DNA of 64,000 nt, taken from Streptomyces himalayensis subsp. himalayensis. GTDB taxonomy: Bacteria; Actinomycetota; Actinomycetes; Streptomycetales; Streptomycetaceae. The notes beneath the pieces were generated by a model. That model did not search any database, had not been told where the DNA came from, and saw only the letters and a program-made list of their open reading frames with translations. The stretch covers positions 1 through 64,000 of the forward strand of contig NZ_JACEHE010000021.1 in NCBI RefSeq assembly GCF_013778455.1. The letters are read 5' to 3'. This document shows, piece after piece, positions 50,984 through 60,210 of the stretch (position 1 is the first letter of the stretch; each line of letters opens with the position of its first letter). A program made the position numbers and the translations under genes.

Positions 50984-51652
50984 ATGTCGGGCGAAGAGCG
51001 TTCTTCCTCCGGCACCGGCCGCCTGTTCACGGGAGTCGCCTGGGTGGTGCTCCTGCTCGGACTGTGGTTGTGGGGCCGTGAGATCACCGATGTGCCCAGC
51101 GGCCTGTCGGCGCCGACGACGGGTGACGCGGCGGCGGTCGGGCGGCCGCTCGGCGTCGAACTGCCGAAGGCACTGGAGCCGCTGCCTGCCGCGAAGCCGG
51201 TGCGCGTCGATGTGCCGGCGATACGGGTGCAGGCGCCGGTGGTGGCCCGCGGGGTCGCCCCGGACGGGGCGGTCGAGGCACCGTCCTACGAACAGGCCGG
51301 GGCCGTCGCCTGGTACGCGAACGGTACGCAGCCCGGAGCGGCCGGCGCCGCGGTGTTCGTCGGCCATGTCGACACCGAGTCGCGGCCCGCGGTCTTCTTC
51401 GACCTCAGTGCGCTGCGGCCGGGGGACAAGGTCCGGGTGAGCCGGGACGACGGGACGGTCGCCGAATTCACGGTGGACGATGTGCAGGTCCTCACGCGTG
51501 AACGGTTCGACGCGCGGCAGGCGTACGGCGTGCATGAGGCCGGGCGGGCGGAGCTTCGGCTCATCACGTGTGGGGGTACGTTCGATGAGGCTCGGCGTAC
51601 GTATACGGCGAACGTGGTGGTGTCCGCGTACCTGACCGGCCGTGGGCCTTGA
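50984..51652 (+). CDS. class F sortase
   Basis: This 222-residue membrane-anchored transpeptidase has one N-terminal helix (about 13-30), then a sortase domain with His128 in VGHVDT, Cys196 in LITCGGTF and Arg205 in DEARRTYTANV. Class F enzymes are single-gene or two-gene units in actinobacteria. Its natural substrate may be the protein encoded just upstream, though that protein lacks a visible sorting pentapeptide. Confidence 0.92.
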   Translation: MSGEERSSSGTGRLFTGVAWVVLLLGLWLWGREITDVPSGLSAPTTGDAAAVGRPLGVELPKALEPLPAAKPVRVDVPAIRVQAPVVARGVAPDGAVEAPSYEQAGAVAWYANGTQPGAAGAAVFVGHVDTESRPAVFFDLSALRPGDKVRVSRDDGTVAEFTVDDVQVLTRERFDARQAYGVHEAGRAELRLITCGGTFDEARRTYTANVVVSAYLTGRGP

Positions 51653-51679
51653 GGTACGCGGACAGCCGTTGTGCGTCGG

Positions 51680-52453
51680 TCAACCCGACGGAGTGACCAC
51701 AGCGGTATCGGGGCGACCGCCGGCCGCAGTGGCGGTATGAGCCGCCGCTCGCAGCCCCAGTCCTCCGAACACCGCCCCGAACACGCCCCACAGCACCGCG
51801 TGCGACGCCAGGGACAGTACGCGGAAGTTCCACAGGAGTGTCGCGTCGACGGGGACGTCGTCCGGGTTGCCCGGGAGGGCGAACGTCGCCGCGAGGACGG
51901 CGATCACGGTGAGCACGACCGCGATGTGGCGGACCGGCGCCGGGCGGCCGGACAGCCGTACCGACACCTGCCAGGCCAGCAGCATGCCGAGCACACTGAT
52001 CACGATCGACGCCAGCCACAGCGCCTGGCGGTCGCCGACCGTGCCGGAGTCGCCGACACCCGGCGGGTTCGCCGGGTAGCGCAGACCGGGCAGCAGCGCC
52101 ACCGCCAGGAAGGCGGCCGCCGAGAAGACCAGTGCGCGCCGCCACGGCTCAGCCTGCGGAGTGCGGCGGTGCACCAGGGCGTAGGCGATGGCGAAGAGGA
52201 CGCCGAGCGCGAGCCCGGCGATGACCGCGGTGACGACGAGGCCCGCGTGCTGCGTGGAGCGCGAGAAGAGCTCCTCGTGGTGCTGCACTGCGGTGGCGCC
52301 GTCATGCGAGTGAGCCGAGCGAGCCTCCTCGGCACGGATCGCGCGGTCCATCAGGGGCTCGGCGGCCAGCAGGGAGAAGAGGCCGGCCGCAAGGCCCGCC
52401 GCCCCTCCCGCCGCCAGCCCGCGCCCGAGCAGGGGAAGTACAGGAGTGGACAT
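51680..52453 (-). CDS. cbtA: CbtA family membrane protein, probable cobalt transport
   Basis: This 257-residue integral membrane protein has about six helices and the CbtA block ELFSRSTQHAGLVVTAVIAG. CbtA and CbtB are predicted subunits of a cobalt uptake system regulated by cobalamin. The gene follows cbtB by 15 bases. A His-rich loop (AHSHDGATAVQHHEE) lies before the second helix and could bind metal. Confidence 0.88.
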   Translation of the reverse strand: MSTPVLPLLGRGLAAGGAAGLAAGLFSLLAAEPLMDRAIRAEEARSAHSHDGATAVQHHEELFSRSTQHAGLVVTAVIAGLALGVLFAIAYALVHRRTPQAEPWRRALVFSAAAFLAVALLPGLRYPANPPGVGDSGTVGDRQALWLASIVISVLGMLLAWQVSVRLSGRPAPVRHIAVVLTVIAVLAATFALPGNPDDVPVDATLLWNFRVLSLASHAVLWGVFGAVFGGLGLRAAAHTATAAGGRPDTAVVTPSG

Positions 52454-52468
52454 GGTGCGTACGGCCGA

Positions 52469-52687
52469 TCAGTGGCAGGGAGCGCCGAAGAGGTGCCGGC
52501 CGTCGTGCGCGAACTCGTGCAGATAGTCGCCGGTCGCCGCGATCACGGTGCCGTGGTCCATGAAGACCGCGTAGAGCGCGATCAGGGCGACGATCGCCGC
52601 GGCGGATGCGATGAGCCAGTCGCGGGTGCTCGTCGCCGCGGACGTGACCGCGGTGGTGTCGGTGGTCGGTGCGGTGTGCAGGGACAT
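52469..52687 (-). CDS. cbtB: CbtB-type small membrane protein
   Basis: This 72-residue protein has one membrane helix (WLIASAAAIVALIALYAVF) and the conserved C-terminus LHEFAHDGRHLFGAPCH, with His and Cys residues suited to cobalt binding. It is the first gene after the cobalamin riboswitch and forms an operon with cbtA. The ATG at 52687 is preferred over the longer frame, as the family begins here. Confidence 0.9.
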   Translation of the reverse strand: MSLHTAPTTDTTAVTSAATSTRDWLIASAAAIVALIALYAVFMDHGTVIAATGDYLHEFAHDGRHLFGAPCH

Positions 52688-52727
52688 ACCGGTGGGCCTC
52701 CTTCTGGGGTTTCCACGCCCCATGGCA

Positions 52728-52858
52728 GGAGGACGACGGGTCAGTTCCTGACTTCCGCGCGCGGGATGCGCGCGGTCACAGTGGCGGGACCGTCCCGGAG
52801 TCGCACCGGGTTCCTGTCAACCGTCGCCTCGATGTATGGACTTGTCGTCCCGGAGAGT
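52728..52858 (-). promoter_or_regulatory. cobalamin riboswitch
   Basis: On the minus strand the core of the AdoCbl riboswitch is visible: CCGGTGCGACTCCGGGACGG, then CCCGCCACTGTGA. A later B12-box-like GTCAGGAACTGACC follows, at about 52737-52750. It lies 40 bases before cbtB. Cobalamin binding should reduce cbtAB expression. The 52688-53044 interval holds no gene besides this element. Confidence 0.9.
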
Positions 52859-53044
52859 CCCAGTCGCGCAGGGACACTGTCAACCGCGCCTACGTCACAC
52901 CGGCACATGCGGGTTACCCCGCCCGGCGCGGTACCAGCAGCCGTGGACCCGTAACAGCTCTCCGACGATGCCGGAGTGATCTCGTGGGGGGTGGACCACC
53001 TATGTCAGGATTGAAAGCCAGACTGTGCACCCAAGGGGGAGTGG

Positions 53045-54121
53045 ATGTACCGCAATGCAGGCATTTTCCGGGGGACTTCTGGGAGTTCGCCGGACGCCCG
53101 CGGAACGCGGCTCAGGGTCAGGGGGGTGAAGGCGTCGGCGGCGGTGGCGGGGGCGGCACTGCTGCTGGCGGGGTGCTTCTCCTCCGGTGACGAGGAGCCG
53201 AACAAGGAACCGGCGAAGTCGCCGATCGCGCAGCAGCCGAAAAGCGAGGATCCGTACTGGGTCAATCCGAACGGCAATGCCGCCAAGCAGGTGGCGACAT
53301 ATGTGAAGGCCGGCAAGGAAGATGAGGCCGATCAGATCCGCAAAATAGCGGAGCAGCCCACCGGTGAGTGGATCGGCCCGGAGAACCCTGAGCAGGAGGC
53401 GCGCGGTTTCACCGAGGCCGCCGAGAAGGCCGACCGTGACGCGATCCTCGTCCTCTACAACATTCCGCACCGCGACTGCGGCAACTACTCGGGGGGCGGC
53501 GCCGCCGACGGCAACGCGTACCGCGCCTGGATCGACGGGGTCGCCAAGGGCATCGGCGACCGCAGCACCACGGTGATCCTGGAGCCGGACGCGGTGCTGC
53601 ACCTGGTCGACGGCTGCACACCCGAGGAGTTCCACGAGGAGCGCTACGACCTCCTCAAGGGCGCCATCGAGAAGCTCAAGGCGCTCAAGAACACCAAGGT
53701 GTACCTGGACGCGGGCAACGCGGGCTGGGGCAAGCCGGACCAGATCTTCGAGCCGCTGACGTGGGCGGGCGTCGGGCAGGCCGACGGCTTCTCGGTGAAC
53801 GTCTCCAACTTCTACACGACCCAGGACAGCATCGCGTACGGCAAGGAGCTGTCCGCGAAGGTCGGCAACAAGCCGTTCGTGATCGACACCAGCCGCAACG
53901 GCAACGGCCCGTACACGGAGGGCGCAGCCGACGAGCGCTGGTGCAACCCGCCGGGCCGCGCGCTCGGCGAGGCACCCACGACCAAGACGGGCGACGACCT
54001 TGTCGACGCGTATCTGTGGGTCAAGCGTCCCGGCGAGTCCGACGGCACCTGCAAGGGCGGTCCGAAGGCGGGGCAATGGTGGGCTGACTACGCACTGAAG
54101 CTGGCCGAGGCCTCCAAATAG
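53045..54121 (+). CDS. cslZ: GH6 family lipoprotein (CslZ-type endoglucanase)
   Basis: This 358-residue lipoprotein has the signal AGAALLLAGC followed by a Glu/Lys-rich linker. A glycoside hydrolase family 6 domain starts near residue 60: ILVLYNIPHRDCGNYSGGGA, VILEPDAVLHLVDGC, VYLDAGNAGWG, GFSVNVSNFY, and VIDTSRNGNGP. Acidic residues in PHRDCGN and LEPDA are in the catalytic positions. It is next to glxA and cslA, and in S. coelicolor the corresponding gene, cslZ, is thought to trim the tip glycan made by CslA. GGGGGAG lies nine bases before the ATG; GTG 53126 is an alternative. Confidence 0.9.
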   Translation: MYRNAGIFRGTSGSSPDARGTRLRVRGVKASAAVAGAALLLAGCFSSGDEEPNKEPAKSPIAQQPKSEDPYWVNPNGNAAKQVATYVKAGKEDEADQIRKIAEQPTGEWIGPENPEQEARGFTEAAEKADRDAILVLYNIPHRDCGNYSGGGAADGNAYRAWIDGVAKGIGDRSTTVILEPDAVLHLVDGCTPEEFHEERYDLLKGAIEKLKALKNTKVYLDAGNAGWGKPDQIFEPLTWAGVGQADGFSVNVSNFYTTQDSIAYGKELSAKVGNKPFVIDTSRNGNGPYTEGAADERWCNPPGRALGEAPTTKTGDDLVDAYLWVKRPGESDGTCKGGPKAGQWWADYALKLAEASK

Positions 54122-54126
54122 CGACA

Positions 54127-54156
54127 GTCCCCGCGCCCCAGAAGGGGCGCGGGGAC
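54127..54156. terminator. bidirectional terminator
   Basis: GTCCCCGCGCCCC pairs with GGGGCGCGGGGAC around AGAA, between the convergent cslZ and glxA genes. Confidence 0.9.
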
Positions 54157-54179
54157 CTGCTCGGCCAACTACAACGGCG

Positions 54180-56117
54180 CTACGGCACCCTGACCCACTG
54201 CGCCTTGCTCGGCGTCCCCTGGTCGTCCGTTACGAACAGCATGTACCAACCGGATTCGACGAGATTGCGGCTCTTCGGAATGGTGACCGTCACGCCCTCC
54301 GACGTCTTCTTCAGATCCAGCGCGATGGAGCGCTGGTCGACGTCGGTGACGTGTGTGGAGGCGCTCGGCCGGATCAGCCGTGCCGTCTTGATGGACGCCG
54401 AGTGCTTCGTGGTGAAGGTCGCCGACTCGCCGCGCTTGACGGTCTTCGGGCCGCCGCCCAGCGTCGGCTGCGAGCCCTGGTAGAGATACGGCGGCGTGTA
54501 GATCTCGATGCGCTGCTCGAAGGTGCCCGGCTTGGTGTTGGCCTTGTCGGCGTAGAGCGAGTCCGAGCCGAAGAACATCACGCGGCCGTCGGGCAGCAGC
54601 AGCGAGCCGGAGTGGTAGTTGCGGCCGACCAGCGGGTCGGCGACCCGCCGGAGGCTGTTGGCCTTCGCGTCGTAGATCCGTGCCTGGAGGATGTTGGAGT
54701 CGCCGCGCCCGCGGTAGTCCTCGGAACCGCCGGAGACCAGCACGGTGTCGTCGGGCAGGATCGAGGACTGCGGGTAGCGGGTGCCCTTCTCCAGCTCGGG
54801 ACCGTCCACGAACTTCGGGTCGTCGGCCAGCAGGTCGATGATGCGCGTCTTCTTGCTGGACTTCTTGGACTCGCCGACCCCGCCGCCGCCGATCACCATG
54901 TACTTCTCGTCCTGCGCGGGCGGCAGCAGCACCGTGCCGGCGGTCTCCAGCAGCTTCTTGTCGCTCATGCCGGGGACCTTGCTGAACTTGTTCGTCTTCA
55001 GGTCCCAGATCCCCGGGTCACGGCCGACGTCGTCCGGGCCGTACCCGGCGTTCGCCCCCGAGTAGAAGAGCTTTCCGTCCTGCATCAGCGAGATCGCCGG
55101 GTACGTCGGGAACTGCCGGACGTCCTTGGTGTACGTCCACTTCTTCGTCTTCGGGTCGTAGATCTCGTTCTTGCCCGGCACCAGCTGACCGATCTCGTCC
55201 AGTCCGGAGAGGCTGAGGATCTTGCCGTCGCTCAGCGTGGTCAGCGTCGGATACCAGCGCGCCTCGTTCATCGGGTCGACCTTGATGTACTTCTCGGCGA
55301 CCGGGTCGAATTCGTAGGCGTCCTTGATTCCCTGGAAGTCCTTCTTGTCCAGGGCGAGTTTCTGCGCGATGCCGTAGGTGTTGCGGGCGTCGGCGCCGGT
55401 CAGGCCCTGCACGCGGTAGTTGTCCTGGGTGCCCGTCTCGTACTTGCGGCCGCTCTTCTGCGCCTCGACATAGATACGGCCGAGGCCCGGGTCGTTGCGC
55501 AGGAACTTGCCGGTCTTCTTGTCGAAGACCTTCTTGGCCCGCGGGACGAGGATCGGGTCCTTGGAGACGAACGTCTTGCCGTTCTTCTTGCCGGTGAACC
55601 TGGTGCCCGCCGGCAGCGTGATCGGCTTGTCGGGGTTCTCGTTGTGGACGATCATCAGGCCGCCGGCCTTGGTGACATCGCCCTCCAGCTTCTCGTACCG
55701 CTTGGTGCCGCCCGCGATCAGCAGATTGCCGTTGGCGAGCTGGGTGTGGCCGGTACAGAACAGGTCGGTGGGGGTGGGGATCTTCTTGATGGTCTTCTTC
55801 ACCGGGTCCCAGAGCCGGGTGTCGAACTTCTTCGCGTCGAAGTTCTTCTGGTTGTTCCCGGAACCGGCGACCAGAAGGACCTTGCCGGTGTGCAGCAGCG
55901 CCGCGTGAATAGTGTTCTGCCGGTACTCCTCCGGGAAATCGACGATCTCCCAGTGGCCGTTCTCGGCTTTGTACTCAGGTCTGTTGATCTTGTACTGGTG
56001 GTACTCCTCCGACCCGAACCGGTAGAGAGCCGGTCCGTTCATGCCGGCCAGAGCAAGAACCACCGCCGTGCCTATCGCGATGCGGCGGGCACGGCGGCGG
56101 CTGGAATGGTCTTTCAC
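54180..56117 (-). CDS. glxA: radical copper oxidase GlxA
   Basis: This 645-residue extracellular enzyme related to galactose and glyoxal oxidases has an N-terminal membrane segment (about 11-30). It is followed by kelch-type repeats (LLVAGSGNN, LLIAGG, ILSLSGLDE) and a C-terminal Ig-like domain. Radical-copper features are Cys121 in LFCTGHTQ, Trp288 in EARWYPT, the Tyr-His pair at about 501-502 in GRNYHSG, and the C-terminal His589 in STHVTDVDQR. In S. lividans and S. coelicolor GlxA is required with CslA for glycan deposition at hyphal tips. Its start overlaps the cslA stop as ATGA. Confidence 0.95.
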   Translation of the reverse strand: MKDHSSRRRARRIAIGTAVVLALAGMNGPALYRFGSEEYHQYKINRPEYKAENGHWEIVDFPEEYRQNTIHAALLHTGKVLLVAGSGNNQKNFDAKKFDTRLWDPVKKTIKKIPTPTDLFCTGHTQLANGNLLIAGGTKRYEKLEGDVTKAGGLMIVHNENPDKPITLPAGTRFTGKKNGKTFVSKDPILVPRAKKVFDKKTGKFLRNDPGLGRIYVEAQKSGRKYETGTQDNYRVQGLTGADARNTYGIAQKLALDKKDFQGIKDAYEFDPVAEKYIKVDPMNEARWYPTLTTLSDGKILSLSGLDEIGQLVPGKNEIYDPKTKKWTYTKDVRQFPTYPAISLMQDGKLFYSGANAGYGPDDVGRDPGIWDLKTNKFSKVPGMSDKKLLETAGTVLLPPAQDEKYMVIGGGGVGESKKSSKKTRIIDLLADDPKFVDGPELEKGTRYPQSSILPDDTVLVSGGSEDYRGRGDSNILQARIYDAKANSLRRVADPLVGRNYHSGSLLLPDGRVMFFGSDSLYADKANTKPGTFEQRIEIYTPPYLYQGSQPTLGGGPKTVKRGESATFTTKHSASIKTARLIRPSASTHVTDVDQRSIALDLKKTSEGVTVTIPKSRNLVESGWYMLFVTDDQGTPSKAQWVRVP

Positions 56118-58114
56118 TTCTTACGTCCCCCAAGGGCGATCTGCATGGTCTGGTCCGGGGCCTCCGGCTGGTCCGGGCCGGCGGCCTGACGGTCGGGGCC
56201 GGGCGCCCGGTCGGCGGCGGCCCAGCTCGGCTTCTGCTGCGGCGCATGCGGACCGTGCGGGGCCGCGGCGCCGGGTGCCAGGGCATCGGGGGACTCGGCG
56301 GCACCCGGCTCTGGTGCCGTGGCCCGCTTCTTCTTCTCCTGGCGCATCTGCCAGCGCCAGGCGAAGATCGGCGTGGCGGTGATCAGCATCGCGAACGACG
56401 CCCAGATGATCATCGCGGGGTGGGAGTTGCCGAAGTAGAAGCCGGCGGCCATCGAGGCGCCGAAGATCAGGATGAAGTACCAGTGGTACCGGAAGGTCCC
56501 GAACCACCGGTCCGGGCTCGCCGAGTCGCCCTTGGGGGTGACCACGAACTTGCTCTTGCGGCGCAGTACGGCATCGATCAGCGCCTTCGCGTAGAGCGGC
56601 GCCGACAGGGCGGACATGACCATGCCGGCCACACCGCCGGAGCCCTCCGGCTCGTGCGGCGAGACGTTGTGGCGACGGTTCCAGACGTAGAGACCGATCT
56701 GCAGAGCGGAGGCGTTGCCGTAGAGCATCAGCCAGATCGTCGGGTCGATGTTCACACCGGAGGCGCCGAGGCCGAGGAACAGCGCGCAACTCAGCGCGGC
56801 GAGTATCCAGTTGAGGGCCGACATCGGGTAGAAGATGATCATCATGGTGTAGTTGAAGAGCTTGCTCGGCGGCAGCGAGAACCAGCCCTTCCAGTACTGC
56901 TTGAGGATCGTCTCGTACGTCCCTCGCGACCAGCGCATCTGCTGGGTGAAGAAGTCCGTCCAGGCGCTGGGACCCTCACCGACCGCGAGCACGTCCGGGG
57001 TGTAGACCGACCTCCACTTCTTGCCCGTGGCCGGGTTCTTGTGGCGGTGGATCTCGAAGCCCGTCGCCATGTCCTCGGTGATCGAGTCGTACAGACCGCC
57101 GATCTGCTTGAGCGCCTTGATCCGTACGGCGTTGGAGGTGCCGACGAACATCGGCGAGCCGTAGCGGTTGCCGGCGCGCTGGATCAGCGCGTGGAAGAGG
57201 AACTGCTGCGACTCGGCGGCCTTGGTGACGAAGTTGTCGTAGTTGCCGTACACCTGCGGGCCGATGACGAAGCCGACGTCCGGGTCGCGGAAGAAGCCGA
57301 GCATCCGCTCCAGGTAGTTCGGCAGCGGCACGTGGTCGGTGTCGACGGAGGCGAAGTAGTCGTAGTCGTCGCCGTGGGCGTCGAGCCAGGCGTTGTAGTT
57401 GCCGTGCTTGGTCTTGGCGCGGTGCGGGCCCTTCGCCTGGTTCCACTTGGCTATGCCCTTGCGGGAGAAGTGGTGCACGCCCAGGCGCTCGCAGACGGCC
57501 TTCACCTCCGGGTCGTCGCCCTCGTCGAGGAGCCAGATGTGCAGCAGTCCGCGGTGGCGCAGCTTGACCGCGGCCTCCAGCGTCTTCGTCACCATCTCGA
57601 GCGGCTCCTTGCCGGGCACGAAGGAGGTGAGGAAGGCGACGCGGGTGCCGGTCTCGGGCACCACCGGAATCGGATCGCGGGCGACGAGGGTCGCGTGCGC
57701 GTTCGACACGACGTTCATGACGCGGAAGAACTCGATCAGGCCGATCGCGACGAGCATGACGACGTCGAGGGCCGGCAGGAAGTCGTACGCCGGATAGTCC
57801 CTTTCGGTCCAGTGCTGCGGCTGCAGCAGCCAGGCGAGCAGGACCAGGGAGAGCAGCGGAGCCGCGCCCAGCATCAGGGCCGCACGGATGCGGTGCGGCT
57901 CCTGCGAGAGCAAAGATCGGTACCGCACCTTGTACGGCTTGGTCGGATCGGGTTGAGTAAGGGGGCCGGCGAGTCGGCTGTAGTGCTCGTAGTCGTATCT
58001 CGGAAGAGTTTTCTTGAGCCGGAGGAAGCCACCCGTGCGTTGCGAGACCATCCTCAGCTGAGTCGTCTGGGACGGGTCGAACTGCTGCCGGGCGCCCGTT
58101 GGCGTCGACGTCAT
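56114..58114 (-). CDS. cslA: cellulose synthase-like glycosyltransferase CslA
   Basis: This 666-residue integral membrane GT2 enzyme makes a beta-glucan at hyphal tips. Membrane segments lie at about 80-98 and 115-133. The catalytic domain shows LLDEGDD (197), SVDTDH (258-261), ITEDMATG and the QQMRW signature (FFTQQMRWSRG), with C-terminal membrane helices. The last 80 residues are Pro/Ala/Gln-rich and cytoplasmic. The four-base overlap with glxA indicates coupled synthesis of both proteins. Confidence 0.95.
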   Translation of the reverse strand: MTSTPTGARQQFDPSQTTQLRMVSQRTGGFLRLKKTLPRYDYEHYSRLAGPLTQPDPTKPYKVRYRSLLSQEPHRIRAALMLGAAPLLSLVLLAWLLQPQHWTERDYPAYDFLPALDVVMLVAIGLIEFFRVMNVVSNAHATLVARDPIPVVPETGTRVAFLTSFVPGKEPLEMVTKTLEAAVKLRHRGLLHIWLLDEGDDPEVKAVCERLGVHHFSRKGIAKWNQAKGPHRAKTKHGNYNAWLDAHGDDYDYFASVDTDHVPLPNYLERMLGFFRDPDVGFVIGPQVYGNYDNFVTKAAESQQFLFHALIQRAGNRYGSPMFVGTSNAVRIKALKQIGGLYDSITEDMATGFEIHRHKNPATGKKWRSVYTPDVLAVGEGPSAWTDFFTQQMRWSRGTYETILKQYWKGWFSLPPSKLFNYTMMIIFYPMSALNWILAALSCALFLGLGASGVNIDPTIWLMLYGNASALQIGLYVWNRRHNVSPHEPEGSGGVAGMVMSALSAPLYAKALIDAVLRRKSKFVVTPKGDSASPDRWFGTFRYHWYFILIFGASMAAGFYFGNSHPAMIIWASFAMLITATPIFAWRWQMRQEKKKRATAPEPGAAESPDALAPGAAAPHGPHAPQQKPSWAAADRAPGPDRQAAGPDQPEAPDQTMQIALGGRKK

Positions 58115-58564
58115 GAGTCATCCCCCCACACGCGAGTCACCGCGTGTTCGTTGTTCCGAACGCCCGCTCCGGTCCCCCTCGACCTTCCTGGACGCATCAG
58201 TGGCAGGCCACCGTCACCTGAGACACGGAACAGCGCCCTTCCGGTTGCATGATGCCCCCCTCGGCATCGGCTCGTGAACGGGGCCCCTCTCCCCGCCCTC
58301 CCCGGGCAACCGGCGTCGAGCCTCCAACTGCCCCGCACCTGCTGTCTCATAGGAGCCAATAGCTCACATGTCAGGGTTCTACGCCGTTCATCATGATCGC
58401 AAGAGCACTTCTGGCTAATCCGGCCGTGCCGGTGTTCGGGCTGCAGGAACGTTTGTCCATGATGGTGCGCGACTGCCCCGCCGTCGTGGTGCTGCGCCAC
58501 CCCGTTCCGCCCCCGGCGGCACGGGGTGGCACAACAGGAACGGTCACCCCGCGCGGGCAGCGCA
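58115..58564. other. intergenic region upstream of cslA
   Basis: This 450-base stretch has no gene I can support. Plus-strand frames within it run into the tRNA and are not credible. It includes the cslA promoter region. A copy of CCGCCGTCGTGGTGCTG near 58480 resembles the start of the dispersed repeat at 47946. Confidence 0.4.
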
Positions 58565-58592
58565 AAGGCCCCCCGGTTTCGCGAGGGGCCTT
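58565..58592. terminator. terminator after tRNA-Lys
   Basis: AAGGCCCC pairs with GGGGCCTT around a 12-base loop, eight bases beyond the 3' end of the tRNA on the minus strand. Confidence 0.8.
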
Positions 58593-58599
58593 CTGTCTG

Positions 58600-58673
58600 T
58601 GCGCCGCCAGGGACTCGAACCCCGGACCCGCTGATTAAGAGTCAGCTGCTCTAACCAACTGAGCTAGCGGCGC
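58600..58673 (-). tRNA. tRNA-Lys, anticodon CTT
   Basis: The acceptor stem pairs GCGCCGC with GCGGCGC. The D arm is GCTCAGTTGGTTAGAGC, the anticodon stem-loop CTGACTCTTAATCAG gives CTT, and the T arm contains GGGTTCGAGTCCC. CCA is not encoded. Confidence 0.95.
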
Positions 58674-58881
58674 CTGCTGACCCGGAGAACTCTACCCGAG
58701 GCCGACGGGTGCTCCTGGCCACGCCGGGCCGATGGAATCCCGAAGAAGGCACGGCCGGCCTACCCCGAGGTGGCCCGCTCCATCATTCGGACCGTCAACA
58801 TGCGACATCTTCGGACAGTTGAGAAACTGACGATCATGTAGATGTGCTGACATTTTCTTTCAGGAGTGTGAGGGAAATCTC

Positions 58882-60210
58882 ATGGATGCTCCGGTATTCG
58901 AGGAATTCGATCCCGCGATCGGCTGCGACTGCCCCGGCTGTGTTCACTTGCGGCGTGTCGCGCCGCATTCCCTGCCGGTCCGCCTTGGCGGGCATCCCGC
59001 GGCCCATGGCGCCCGCCGCGCCCTGGTGGTGGCCGCGGCTGCGGGCGCCATGCTCGGCGCGAGCCAACCGGTCGGGGCCGTCGCCGCCGACCTGCGTCCG
59101 GAGCGGCCCGCCGCCGCACCGGCGGCCGACGAGCCTGATGCCCCGCAGGGCAGCAGGGCGCCGCTGTACGGGGGGGACCGCCCCCGGGGAAACCGGGAAC
59201 CGGCGGCGGCCGCGACTACCCGGGCGGAGATCATCAACAGGGCCAAGCAGTGGGTCGCCGCGAAGGTGCCCTACAACATGGGGAAGTTCTGGGCGGACGG
59301 GTACCGGCAGGACTGCTCGGGCTTTGTCTCGATGGCCTGGAATCTCGGCACCAACGAATGGACGGGCAGCCTCGGCTCATACGGGGTGCGTATCAAGAAG
59401 GAGGAGCTCCAGCCGGGCGACATCCTTCTCTTCCACAACCTCACCAACCCGGTGAATGGGTCACATGTCACTGTTTTCGGCGGCTGGACGGACTACACGC
59501 ACAAGGATTACCTCGCGTACGAACAGGTCCGCCCGAATACCCGGAAAATGACCACCCCCTACGCGTACTGGACCCATTCGGCGAGCTATGTGCCCTACCG
59601 CTACAAGGGCCTGAAGACGGAGACGGGCGGCGGCTCCGGCGGGTCCGCCGCGACCCCCTTTCCGGGGGCCTCGTACTTCGGGCCCGGCGCGAACAACAAA
59701 TACGTAACGAAGTTGGGCCAGATGCTGGTCGCACGCGGCGGCGGCCGCTTCTACACCTCCGGTCCGGGTCCGCGCTGGACCGAGGCGGACCGCAGGGCGA
59801 CCCAGGCCTTCCAGCTGGCGCAGGGGTGGAAGGGGAGCGGCGCCGACGGGATTCCGGGGCCGAAGACCTGGGACTACCTGGTCAACGGGAAGGGCCGGGA
59901 CATTCCGAAGGCGGCCGACTCGCGTGGGACGCCGGGCACGGTCGGAAACGGTTCGGGGTCCGGGAGCAGGGCGCCCGCGTTCCCCAGCAACGCGTACTTC
60001 CGGCCAGGGCAGTCCAACAAGTACGTCACCGAGCTGGGCCGGCAGCTGGTGAAGAAGGGCTTCGGCAAGTACTACACGAAGGGGCCGGGGCCCCGCTGGA
60101 GCGAGAGTGACCGGCGCAATGTCGAGGCGTTCCAGCGGGCTCAGGGCTGGCGCGGCGCGGCCGCCGACGGCTACCCGGGACCCGAGACCTGGCGGCGGCT
60201 CTTCTCATGA
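58882..60210 (+). CDS. secreted NlpC/P60-like protein with two peptidoglycan-binding domains
   Basis: This 442-residue protein has a short cytoplasmic N-terminus with a cysteine cluster (IGCDCPGCVHLRR), a signal or membrane segment (about 46-68) and an Ala/Pro linker. A catalytic domain follows, with Cys145 in QDCSGFVSMAWN and His195 in NGSHVTVFGGW, as in NlpC/P60 hydrolases. Two C-terminal repeats (about 268-340 and 367-441) each contain FGPGANNKYVTKLGQML- or FRPGQSNKYVTELGRQL-like strings and a GPRWTEADRRATQAFQ- type helix of peptidoglycan-binding domains. It may cut wall peptides at hyphal tips. Its stop overlaps the next start as ATGA. Confidence 0.9.
   Translation: MDAPVFEEFDPAIGCDCPGCVHLRRVAPHSLPVRLGGHPAAHGARRALVVAAAAGAMLGASQPVGAVAADLRPERPAAAPAADEPDAPQGSRAPLYGGDRPRGNREPAAAATTRAEIINRAKQWVAAKVPYNMGKFWADGYRQDCSGFVSMAWNLGTNEWTGSLGSYGVRIKKEELQPGDILLFHNLTNPVNGSHVTVFGGWTDYTHKDYLAYEQVRPNTRKMTTPYAYWTHSASYVPYRYKGLKTETGGGSGGSAATPFPGASYFGPGANNKYVTKLGQMLVARGGGRFYTSGPGPRWTEADRRATQAFQLAQGWKGSGADGIPGPKTWDYLVNGKGRDIPKAADSRGTPGTVGNGSGSGSRAPAFPSNAYFRPGQSNKYVTELGRQLVKKGFGKYYTKGPGPRWSESDRRNVEAFQRAQGWRGAAADGYPGPETWRRLFS

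Noticed and set aside
58393..58638. Plus-strand small frame before tRNA-Lys
   Set aside because: It reads into the tRNA gene and its terminator and lacks a ribosome binding site.
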